Shown: one piece after another, positions 1-8,700 of the stretch
How the letters are laid out: each line of letters begins with the position of its first letter
How positions within the stretch are numbered: the first letter of the stretch is position 1
From: Magnetofaba australis IT-1
Lineage (GTDB): Bacteria > Pseudomonadota > Magnetococcia > Magnetococcales > Magnetococcaceae
DNA length: 64,000 nt
NCBI RefSeq assembly: GCF_002109495.1
Contig: NZ_LVJN01000019.1
Coordinates: 248,001-312,000, forward strand
Direction: 5' to 3'
The notes under the pieces: model-generated
Database searches by the model: none
What the model was told of the DNA's origin: nothing
Seen by the model: the letters and a program-made list of their open reading frames with translations, nothing else
Translations under genes and position numbers: made by a program

Positions 1-789
1 GTGGAGGCTGAACGCTTCGCCGAGACGGTGACCGACTCCGCCGGTCGCCTGCTGGCGTGGCGCGCCCAGGCCGGGCAGCGGGTGGCGGTCGGGGATGAAT
101 TGGCGCAATTGTCGGACCCCAAGATGGCCTGGGAGATCGAAGCGGCGCAGGCGGGGTTGGATCAGATCGAGGCGCTGATCGCCCAGGCGCGCGCTGATGG
201 CGCGGCGGATCTGACGCCGCTGCGGCGGCAGCGGCAGGCGGTGGACGAGCAGTTGACGGAGTTGCAGCGCCGTCGCCAGGCGATGACCATCCGCGCCAAA
301 CAGGCGGGGGTGTGGGCGCCGGACCGCGACAGCGCCGAGTTGGGCGCGTGGCTGCCGCGTGGGGCGCGGGTGGGCTGGATCGTCGACCCCAGCGCGTTCC
401 GCTTTACCGCCGTGATTGATCAACAGCAGGCGCCGGAGTTGGTGGAGCAGCCGGTGAGCGGGGCCCAGGTGCGGTTGCACGGGCAGGCGGGGATCGTGCT
501 GCGCGCCGAGGAGATCACGATCTCGCCGCAGGAGATGACGCAACTGCCCACCGCCGCGCTGGGCTGGCGCGGCGGCGGCTCGGTGGCGGTCAAGCCCGAC
601 TCCCCCGGCGGCGTGGAGGCGGCGGCTCCCTTCTTTCTGCTGCGCGCGGCGTTGCAGACGGATGAATCCATGCCGCTGCTGCTGCATGGTCGCACCGGGC
701 GGGCGCGTTTGCGCTTGGCTTCGCGCACTCTGGCCACCCAGTGGGAGGAGTCGACGCGCGCTTTTCTGCAACAACGGCTGCGTTGGTGA
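1..789 (+). CDS. C-terminal part of an M50-peptidase/HlyD-type membrane protein (5' partial)
   Basis: The reading frame is open from the first base, so the GTG at position 1 may be internal and the N-terminus lies outside the window. It begins in a biotinyl-lipoyl/HlyD-like segment (GRLLAWRAQAGQRVAVGDEL), followed by a coiled coil (about residues 45-95) and a beta-rich part. The C-terminal signature ALGWRGGGSVAV followed by AAPFFLLRAAL is what I know from the soluble tail of large site-2-protease-like (M50) proteins that carry a HlyD domain; that assignment is from memory. It overlaps the next gene as GTGA, so the two are probably translationally coupled. Likely role: periplasmic/membrane adaptor of an export or maturation machine. 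Confidence 0.6.
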   Translation: MEAERFAETVTDSAGRLLAWRAQAGQRVAVGDELAQLSDPKMAWEIEAAQAGLDQIEALIAQARADGAADLTPLRRQRQAVDEQLTELQRRRQAMTIRAKQAGVWAPDRDSAELGAWLPRGARVGWIVDPSAFRFTAVIDQQQAPELVEQPVSGAQVRLHGQAGIVLRAEEITISPQEMTQLPTAALGWRGGGSVAVKPDSPGGVEAAAPFFLLRAALQTDESMPLLLHGRTGRARLRLASRTLATQWEESTRAFLQQRLRW

Positions 790-2693
790 ATCCGCTTGCC
801 CGGGAGCGCCTGTTGGCGCAGCAGACGCGGGTGCGGCCCCTGTATACCGGGCTGGATGGCGTCGCTCATGCGCTGGCGGGCTGGCTGCAACGGCGCTGGC
901 GAGGCGGCGCCGCACAACTTGATGCAGAGCGTTTGCAGCCGCGCTCTGCGTGGCGGGAGATGGACGATGCGCGCTTTGCCGGGCAGCTGCAGGAGGCGGC
1001 GCGGCGCTGGCGGCGGGGCGATGCGAACAGTGTGGATATTCTGCCGTGGCTGGCGGAGGCGGCGCGTCGCGCCTGGGGCAAACCGCCGGAGCGAGAGACG
1101 TTGCGCGTCGTCTGGGCGCTGGCGGCGGGGCGTTATGTGGTTTCCGACGTTGGCGAATCGCCCCATGGCGAGGCGTTGGCGCTGGCCGCTGTGCTGCTGG
1201 CGTGGCGCGGCGTTGCCTGTGCGGTGTGGCATGTGAGCGAAGCGCGCGCCGCACACGTATTGGATCACGCAACGCCGCTGTATGCGCTGGCGGAGGTGGG
1301 CGCCGCGTCTACGCGTGTGGCCGATGCGCTGGAGGTCAAACGCTGCGCCTATGCGGCGCAGGTGGTTCATGTGACGCCGATGTGCGCCATTCGCGATCAT
1401 CTGCGCGCCCTGGCGGGCGGCGCGCCGCAGCAACCGGCGCTGCGTGAACGGTTGCTGCGGGATTGGGCGCGTCCCGCTGATGCGATGGAGATCAGCGCGC
1501 TCCCCACCGGCGCGCCGGGATTGCTGGTGGAGGACGCCGATCTGCTGCTGGGCGAGCAGGCCGATGCGCCGAGTCAGATTCTGGTCCCTCAGCATGATCC
1601 GGCGCTGCTGGCGGCGACGCGGCTGGCGGCGCAATTGGCCGGGGAGATGATTCCCGCGCGCCACTTTCACGCCGACTCCGCCGGTCATGATTTGACGCTG
1701 CTGGCGGCGGGCGAAGAGGCGGTGCGCCATGGGGTGTCCACGGCGCCCTCCGGCTGGGCCGATGCCCAACGTCTGGGGGCGCTGGTTCATGCGGCGTTGA
1801 TGGCGCGCTGTTTCTTTCAGCCGCAGCGGGATTATCAGATGAGCGCCAGCGGCGTGGCGTTGCAGATGGGGGACGAAAGCGATCCTTTGGGCGAGATCAA
1901 GCGCTCCGAGGGGATGCAGCAGCTTTTGGAGGCGATGCTGGGGCTGACGCAAACGCCGCCGCGCGCGCCGGGACCGCTGTTGCGGCGGCGTCGTTTTGTC
2001 GCCCAACGCCGCATCGTCGGCGGCTTGGGGAGCGATGCCGCCGCCGCGCCGTGGTTGTGGCGGCTCTACGGCATGGGCGCCGAGCGCGTTGTCCAGGGGG
2101 CGTCGCCGCCGAGTTGGGCGTTTGTCCCGGTTGCGGGGCAGGCGGAGAAGATCGCCGCGCTGGCGGCGTTCATCCAGAGCGCCTGGGGGCAGGGGGAGGC
2201 GGCGCTGCTGCTGTTTCCGCTGCAGCCGCCCGATGCGCCGATATTGGACGCCCTGCGCGCCGCGATGCCGGATCTGACGCCGCTGGACGCCGAGGCCGGA
2301 CGCAGGCCGGAGGCGGAGGCGCGGGGCGTCTACCTGATCGCCGGGCGCGATCCGTGGGCGGCGCTCTCCACCCTGCTGGGCGGCGCGTGGCGCGGGAGCC
2401 GAGCGGCGCTGGCGCTGACGGAACCGCCGCCGATGCTCCATGGCGCGGTGCGGGTTCAGTCATGGATGCGGCGCGCCGGATGCGCGGCGCGGGTGATCCA
2501 ACTCGCCTGCCCGCAGGATGCGGTCATCAGCAGTGCGCCGCCCGCTGGTTTGGGCGGCAAACCCTGGCGTTGGCTGCTGCGCTGGGGGCAATATCGCGCC
2601 CAACAACGGTTGCGGCGCCGCGTCTGGATGATCCTGGAGACCGAGGCGCGCGCCGCGCACAGTCGCATGGCGGGCCACGAGTGGGACCAGTGA
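786..2693 (+). CDS. SecA-like protein with degenerate ATPase motifs
   Basis: The protein is 635 residues with GTG at 786 overlapping the previous stop (GTGA); an in-frame ATG at 741 would overlap much further. It aligns by eye with SecA over most of its length. The nucleotide-binding segment (about residues 114-150) keeps the frame of SecA, but the GEGKT Walker A is replaced by GESPHGEA. The YAADVTYVTN-like strand appears as YAAQVVHVTP, the DEVD Walker B as VEDADLLL (about 247-254), and the later SecA-like segment GEIKRSEGMQQLLEA with a LAGMTGTA-like strand (VGGLGSDAA) is recognisable. The C-terminal helicase half keeps the TE-P pattern but lacks GRAGRQGDPG. It is inferred to be catalytically dead or strongly altered. 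The C-terminal SecB/zinc tail is absent. Neighbours are HlyD- and TolC-type genes. Confidence 0.65.
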   Translation: MNPLARERLLAQQTRVRPLYTGLDGVAHALAGWLQRRWRGGAAQLDAERLQPRSAWREMDDARFAGQLQEAARRWRRGDANSVDILPWLAEAARRAWGKPPERETLRVVWALAAGRYVVSDVGESPHGEALALAAVLLAWRGVACAVWHVSEARAAHVLDHATPLYALAEVGAASTRVADALEVKRCAYAAQVVHVTPMCAIRDHLRALAGGAPQQPALRERLLRDWARPADAMEISALPTGAPGLLVEDADLLLGEQADAPSQILVPQHDPALLAATRLAAQLAGEMIPARHFHADSAGHDLTLLAAGEEAVRHGVSTAPSGWADAQRLGALVHAALMARCFFQPQRDYQMSASGVALQMGDESDPLGEIKRSEGMQQLLEAMLGLTQTPPRAPGPLLRRRRFVAQRRIVGGLGSDAAAAPWLWRLYGMGAERVVQGASPPSWAFVPVAGQAEKIAALAAFIQSAWGQGEAALLLFPLQPPDAPILDALRAAMPDLTPLDAEAGRRPEAEARGVYLIAGRDPWAALSTLLGGAWRGSRAALALTEPPPMLHGAVRVQSWMRRAGCAARVIQLACPQDAVISSAPPAGLGGKPWRWLLRWGQYRAQQRLRRRVWMILETEARAAHSRMAGHEWDQ

Positions 2694-2739
2694 AGCGGAA
2701 AATGTCGGAGAGTGAAGCGATGAGGAGCGTGATGCGGTG

Positions 2740-4440
2740 ATGGGAAAACTGAGCGCAAGAGCAGCCGCAGGCGCCGCGTTATGGCTGGTGATGACGCCTC
2801 TGGGCGCAGGTTGGGCGCAGGCGGAGTCGTCCGCGCAGGCGTTGACCTCAGCGGAAATGTCTGGTCAGGAGCCGGGCGCTTCCCTGTCGTACGATCTGGC
2901 GCGCTTTGTCCAGGAGGCGATGCGGCGCAACAAGAAGCTCTCCATCGAGGCGCTGGATCGGCGTTTGGCCGACGAGGCGGTGACCAGCACGCGGGGGCGA
3001 TTCGAACCCACGCTGACCATGGAGGGCAGCTTAGAGGAGAGCATGACCCCCAATAATGTGGAGCAGGCCACCTATCGCTCCTATCTGACCCACTACTATG
3101 AGCGCTACAAAAAGCTCTCGGCGGAGGTGGCGACCACGCTCCCCAGCGGCGCCGAAGTGAGCGTGGAGAGTACGCTGGATCAGGTCCACAACAATCTGCA
3201 GACCGACGGCTCGGCCGACGCCGACGGCGAGTATGAGACCTTTCTGGGCATCACTTTTACCCAGCCGCTGCTCAAAGGGGCCGGGCCCGACGCCACCCTC
3301 TCTTCCGAGCGCATCGCCAAGCAGGACGCCAAAATCGCCTATCAGAAGTTCCGCTTGCGCATGATGGGGATTCTGCACAAGGCGATCACCGCCTACTGGA
3401 AACTGCGCCACGCGCAGGACGCTTTGGCCCTGCGTCAGGCCTCCACCGTGCTGGCGCGCAAGCTGCTGGCCGATGGCCGCGCGCGCAGCGAGTCGGGCAA
3501 GCTGGCCCATACCGGCCTGCTGCCGCTGCTGGTGGGGGTGTCCCAACGTCAGGCGCAGCAGAGCGTGGCCGAACAGGCGTTGGCGGCGGCGCGCAGCGAA
3601 GTGGCCGCCGCGCTGTTCCTGCCGTTTGAGGGTGGCGAGCCGCCGCAGGTGGTCGCCACCGAACCGTTGGATTTAAGCAAAAGCGAAAAGCCCAACGTCC
3701 GCATCAGTTTGGAGAAGGCGCTCAGCCACCGCCCGGAGATCCTTTCGGCGCGCCATGTGATCGACCGTGAAAAGATTCGCGTGGTCTATCTGAAGAATCA
3801 GGATCTGCCGCAGTTGGACCTGAGCGCCAGTTTCGGCGTCAACGGTCTGGGCTACTCCTCGGAGCGCTCCTACAACACCGCCTTTCACGACGGCAATGAA
3901 GCGTGGACCCTGGGAGTGACCTTCTCCACCCCGCTATATGGCGGCATTGAGGAGAAGAGCGCCCTGGCCAGTGGTCGCATCACCAAGCGCAAGGCGCTGC
4001 TGGAGCTGCGCGCCACCGAGGTGGAGATCACCTCGGAGATCCACGCCATGGCGCGGCAGGTTCAGAGCGCCGCCGAACAGTTGCGCTTGATGCGCCGCAT
4101 CGAAACCAGCCATGAGAAGCAGTGGCGGGCGGATCTGGCCGAGCACGCGGCGGGCATGAGCGACTACGCGCGCCTGCTGGAGCAGGAGGCGCTGTTGATC
4201 AACGCCCGCGAAAACGCGTTGCAGCATCAGTTGCGCTATCGCCAGGCGGTGTTGGGGTTGATGCTGGCCGAAGGCGCCCTGCTGACCCGTCTGGGGGTGG
4301 AGGAGGAGAGCGCCTACGCCCGCGCCATGGAGCAGTTGCGCGACTTCCAGCAGGGCGAGGATCGCGATGAGCAGGAGCAACTGATGCAGGATCTGAACGA
4401 GATGTCGCGACAGAAGCGGGAGGCCCGCACCGATGGCTAA
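2740..4440 (+). CDS. TolC-family outer membrane channel protein
   Basis: The protein is about 566 residues. ATG at 2740 was chosen, with GTG 2737 as the alternative; AGGAG at 2723-2727 serves either. A Sec signal peptide (hydrophobic stretch ALWLVMTPLGAG, cleavage after AQA) is followed by the repeated long-helix pattern of outer membrane efflux proteins. Features include LAEDAxRRNKxL-like YDLARFVQEAMRRNKKLS near residue 50, GITFTQPLLKG near 170 and a duplicated second half with LGVTFSTPLYGG near 395. It should form the trimeric outer-membrane/periplasmic tunnel for the two HlyD-type proteins next to it. The stop overlaps the next gene's start by 8 bases, indicating one operon. Confidence 0.88.
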   Translation: MGKLSARAAAGAALWLVMTPLGAGWAQAESSAQALTSAEMSGQEPGASLSYDLARFVQEAMRRNKKLSIEALDRRLADEAVTSTRGRFEPTLTMEGSLEESMTPNNVEQATYRSYLTHYYERYKKLSAEVATTLPSGAEVSVESTLDQVHNNLQTDGSADADGEYETFLGITFTQPLLKGAGPDATLSSERIAKQDAKIAYQKFRLRMMGILHKAITAYWKLRHAQDALALRQASTVLARKLLADGRARSESGKLAHTGLLPLLVGVSQRQAQQSVAEQALAAARSEVAAALFLPFEGGEPPQVVATEPLDLSKSEKPNVRISLEKALSHRPEILSARHVIDREKIRVVYLKNQDLPQLDLSASFGVNGLGYSSERSYNTAFHDGNEAWTLGVTFSTPLYGGIEEKSALASGRITKRKALLELRATEVEITSEIHAMARQVQSAAEQLRLMRRIETSHEKQWRADLAEHAAGMSDYARLLEQEALLINARENALQHQLRYRQAVLGLMLAEGALLTRLGVEEESAYARAMEQLRDFQQGEDRDEQEQLMQDLNEMSRQKREARTDG

Positions 4441-5266
4441 AGGGCGATTATTCACGGTTCTTGCAGCGTTGTGGGTATTCGTTTTTCCCGCTGCCGCCAT
4501 GGCGCTGGAGTCGGGGTTGGAGTCCGCATCTAACTGCGTGACCGAACCGCTGCGCCAAGCCAAACTGGCGTTTCCCATCAGCGGGCGGGTGGCGGAAAAG
4601 CGCGTCAAAGAGGGGCAGCGCGTCAAGCGCGGCGAGGTGATCTATCTGCTGGAGCGGCGTCGCGAGCAGTTGGAGGAGAAGCGCGCCAAGCTGCTGTTGG
4701 AGGATCGCTCGGCGCTGAACGGCGCCCGCGCCCGCGAACAGATGCTGGGCAAACAGCTCACCATCAACCGTCGGCTGTTTGAGCGCAATCAATCCATCAG
4801 CCGCGAAGAGCTGGACAAATTGATTCTGGAGCATGAACTGGCGCTGCAGGAGCACGCCCGACTGGTCAATGAGAAGCGGCGGCAGAAGGTGGATCACGCC
4901 TTGGCGGCGGAGAGTCTGCGTCTGCGCGCGTTGAGCGCGCCCATCGACGGCGTGGCGGCGTCGCTGAAGTTCGAGCCCGGCGAGATGATCGACGCCAACC
5001 AGTTGGCCGCGCACCTGGTGGATGTGCGCAGCGGCGTGGCGGTGTGCCATGTGGAGGATCAATTGGCGCGACGTCTGCCCGTGGGCGCCCAGGTCTCTTT
5101 GCGGATTTTGTCCGGCGCGCCGGTCATGCGGCGCGGCGAGGTGATCTTTGCGGCGCCGTTGATGGATCCCTCCAGCGGTTTGCGTCGTGTGAAAATCGCC
5201 TTTGAAAACACCGATAACGCCGTTATCCTCGGAGCGCCGGCCGCCATTGACGGCGTCACGCCCTGA
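4433..5266 (+). CDS. HlyD-type periplasmic adaptor (membrane fusion) protein
   Basis: The protein is 277 residues. ATG 4433 lies inside the end of the TolC gene. A signal peptide (LFTVLAALWVFVFPAAAMA) is followed by a lipoyl half-motif (FPISGRVAEKRVKEGQRVKRGEVIYLL), a short coiled-coil hairpin (about residues 75-150), the returning half-motif LSAPIDGVAASLKFEPGEMI and a beta-barrel part. This is the layout of RND/ABC-type adaptors, but it is shorter than most (usual length 350-450). No inner-membrane pump gene is visible in the window, which makes the SecA-like and M50/HlyD products the likely partners. Confidence 0.85.
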   Translation: MAKGRLFTVLAALWVFVFPAAAMALESGLESASNCVTEPLRQAKLAFPISGRVAEKRVKEGQRVKRGEVIYLLERRREQLEEKRAKLLLEDRSALNGARAREQMLGKQLTINRRLFERNQSISREELDKLILEHELALQEHARLVNEKRRQKVDHALAAESLRLRALSAPIDGVAASLKFEPGEMIDANQLAAHLVDVRSGVAVCHVEDQLARRLPVGAQVSLRILSGAPVMRRGEVIFAAPLMDPSSGLRRVKIAFENTDNAVILGAPAAIDGVTP

Positions 5267-5326
5267 GCGGCGGAGAGCAGCGTTTTTCTGATGATTCCAA
5301 CCAACCTTTGTTCAAAGGAAATCGTT

Positions 5327-5578
5327 ATGCGTGATGATATCTACACCGAAGGCATCGGCGAGATGAATTTCAATCTGGGCATGGTGCGCATGAACCTGGT
5401 GGGCCTGTCCGATGAGAAGGACGAGCAGGGCAACCTCAAGCCGGAGACCCAGCAGCGCATGGTGATGTCTCTGCGCGGTTTCCTGGTGTCGTTGGCGGCG
5501 ATGCAGGATATGGCCGACAAACTGGTGGAGGCCGGCGTGCTCAAGCGCAAAGAGGGCGAAGGGGTCAAACCCGCCTGA
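5327..5578 (+). CDS. Small conserved-looking protein of unknown function
   Basis: The protein is 83 residues starting at ATG 5327, preceded by AAAGGAAAT with good spacing; an in-frame upstream start at 5291 has no ribosome binding site. No signal peptide or membrane segment is present. The middle (QQRMVMSLRGFLVSLAAMQDMADKLV) vaguely resembles the helix of DUF3467-type small proteins, but I cannot assign a family. It lies 60 bases after the adaptor gene and is probably the last gene of that operon, because a GC-rich hairpin follows. Confidence 0.6.
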   Translation: MRDDIYTEGIGEMNFNLGMVRMNLVGLSDEKDEQGNLKPETQQRMVMSLRGFLVSLAAMQDMADKLVEAGVLKRKEGEGVKPA

Positions 5579-5592
5579 TCCGCTCTTCCATT

Positions 5593-5623
5593 CGCGCGCC
5601 GCTGCAACGCGCGGCGGCGCGCG
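5593..5623. terminator. GC-rich hairpin after the SecA-like/TolC/HlyD operon
   Basis: A perfect 10-bp stem CGCGCGCCGC (5593-5602) / GCGGCGCGCG (5614-5623) with an 11-base loop lies 15 bases after the stop at 5578. No T-run follows, so intrinsic termination is uncertain. It separates the export-like operon from the kinase gene. Confidence 0.4.
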
Positions 5624-5768
5624 CTGTGAAAAATTGAGAAATTACTCGTATTACGCCCGATTCTGATGTTTGGCGGCTATGGCAATGTGCCTGAGCCATG
5701 CTAGGCTGTTTGCACATTTTGTTGCGCGCTGGTTTGCGACGCTTAATTATCAGGCAGTTTGGGCGTAC

Positions 5769-8700
5769 ATGGTGACTCACTCCGCACATCCGGCGCATGC
5801 GCCCCAGAGGATGCGCCTGTTCATGGCGCTGTTGCTGTGGCTCGGCCTTTTCCTGGGGTTGCCTTTTGGTGAGGCGTTGAGCGCAAATACTCCCGACTCC
5901 CCACCATCCGCCACCGAAATTCTCCCTGCCGAGCTGCGCGCCTGGGTCGCCGGTTTGGACCGCCCCATCCGTGTGGGCGTAGAGCCCGATTGGCCTCCGT
6001 TTGACTATGTGCAGGATGGCGAGGCGACTGGATACGCTATCGAGTTGCTGAAAGCGGCGGCGCGGCAGACCGGGTTGCGCTTGGAGTTCGTTCTGGGCGA
6101 GAGCTGGGAGTCTCTGCTGGCGGAGTTCGACGCCGGATTGCTGGATATCCTTCCGGCGATTTATCTCACCGAAGAGCGACAGAAAAAATACATATTTACA
6201 AGTAGCTATGCTGCAAACCCCTCGGTTTTGACGACTCGTCGCGACGAGTCGCGCTTCGAGGGTCTGCAAGGCATGGCCGGGCTGCGTCTGGCGGTGGTGT
6301 CGGGCTACTCCACCACGCGGATGGTTAAGCAGCGATATCCCAAAATTGACCTGGTTCCGGTTAAGGATGCGCTGGAGGGGCTCAAGGCGGTGGCGTTCGA
6401 TCGCGCCGACGCGTTTGTGGAGAGCTATCCGGTCATCAATCATTTGATGCAGGAGCACGCCATTCCCGGCCTGAAAATCGTCGGCGAAACGTGGCTCAAG
6501 CACCCGGATGAAACCAAGTTGCACATCGCCGTGCACAAGCGCGCCGCGCAGTTGGCGGCGGTGCTGAATCTCGGTTTGGAGGCGATTCCCCGCACCGAAA
6601 CCACGCGCTTGCGCCAGCGTTGGTTGGGGGCGTTGCCCGCCCCGCGACGTGAGGCGCAAAACCGCCGCCTGAGCCTCAAACCGGAACTCAAACGCTGGTT
6701 GCGCGACCACCCCATCATCCGCATTGGCGTGGACCCGGCGTATCCCCCCTTCGACTTCATCAATGAGGCTGGGCGCCACCAGGGCATCTCCGCCGACTAT
6801 CTGAAACTGCTCTCCAAACGCTTGGGGGTGCGTTTTGAAACCGTGCCCAATCTGAGCTGGAAGCAGGTCCTCGACGGCGTCAAAGAGGGCGCGGTGGATC
6901 TGGCGCCAGTGGTGACCGACACCCCTGAGCGGCGCGAATTTCTGCGCTTTACTCAGCCCTATCTGGATTTCCCCCAGGTCTATATCACCCGCATGGGCAG
7001 TCCAGCCATCGCCAAACCGGCGGATCTGGCCGGGCGCACCCTGGTGCTGCCAGAGGGGTGCGCCACCGTGGAGCAGACCCGCGCGGCGCTGCCCGACCAG
7101 AGCATCAAGTTGGCCGCCACGCCGCTGGAGATGCTGCGCATGGTGGCCACCGGACAGGCCGATGTGGCGCAGGACAATTTGGGCGTCATCAGCCATCTGA
7201 TCCAAAAACACAGCTTGTTCAACTTACAGGTGGCGGCGCCATCGCCCATTGGCGGCGGCGCTCTGTCCATGGGGGTGCGACAGGACTGGCCGGAGTTGCA
7301 GGAGATTCTGCACCAGGCGCTGGCCGACATTACGCCAGCCGAACACCAGACCATCCGCAGCCGCTGGGTGGTGGTGGCCGATGCGGGCAAGGCGCCCGCC
7401 ACCTCTGGGCTGAACCTGAGCGATACCGAACGGGCGTGGCTGACCCAGCACCCCAAAATCCGTCTCGGCATCATGACCGGTTGGGCGCCCATCAGTTTTG
7501 TGGAGCCCGGGCGTGGTCCCAGCGGCATCTCCGCACAGATTGTGGAGACCCTCAATCAACGACTGGGCGGGCGTATTACGCTGGTTCCTGGTCAGTGGAG
7601 CGAGATGCTCGAAGCGGTCAAACAGCGCAAGCTCGACGGCGTCCTGGATATCACCCCCAATCCAGCTCGTGAGTCCCATTTCAGCTTCACCATGCCTTAT
7701 CTGGACATTCCCCATGTGATTGTGGGCGCGGGCAGGCGTTTGGATTTGCAAAATGAGGCGGATCTGCGTGGACGCACGCTGGCTCTGGAGAAGGGCTACG
7801 GCAGTGTGCGCTACTTCCACCAGAGCCAACCGCAGACCACGGTGAAGGAGTATCCCAACACCGTCGCCGCACTCGAAGCGGTCGCCCGCGGCGAGGCGGA
7901 CGCCTATGTGGGCAATCAGGTGGTGGCGCGCTATCTCATTGCGCAACACCTGCTGAGCAATCTGTCGGTGGTGGGGCGCACGCAGAAGCCTAGCTCGGTG
8001 CTCACCATCGGCGTGCGGAAAGATTGGCCGCAGCTGCGCGACATTCTGCAAAAAGCGCTGGACCAGACCTCCCAGCGCGAGCGCAACGCCATTCTGCGCC
8101 AATGGGTGGGCGACGCCCAACCCGCCGCTCTGCCGGCGGGCGGCAATGGCGTGGCGTTGGTTCCGCTGCTGCGCTTCGCCATGGCGCTGTTGGCGATTCT
8201 GGCGCTGCTGGGGGCGATGCTGACTTGGGTGGTGCGTCAGGGCGGCGAGGTCAAAGGCGCGCCGCTGATGCAGTCGCGGCGCATGCGCATGGTGGGCATG
8301 CTGATTATGGCCAGCTTTCTGGCCGCTGCGGTGGCGCTCTCCTGGTGGGGCCTGAAAAACCTGGAGAAGCAGAGCATGGAGCGCCTGGGCGGCGCCCTGC
8401 AGGCGTTGGCGGATTCGGCGGAGGATGCGCTTACGCTGTGGTTCGAAGGGCGCTCGGCGCATCTGCAATCCCTCACCCAGCAGCCGGAACTCCGCGCCGC
8501 GCTGCTCAGTTTGAGTCAGCAGCCGGACGCCTTCGCGCCAGCGCAGAGTTTGAGCCAATTCCTGGCGGGTCATCGGCAGGGCGCGTTGGGGTTTGTGGCG
8601 CTCTCGCCCAGCGGCGAGAGTTGGGCCGTGGATGGCGCCAGCGGACTGGCTGCTCTGGTCTCCCGCGATGGCCCGGCCTGGACCTCAGCACAGATGGCGT

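Noticed and set aside
420-2441. Long - strand reading frame of 673 codons
   Set aside because: It is a GC-rich shadow of the adaptor and SecA-like genes, very rich in Arg and Gln, with no recognisable domain.
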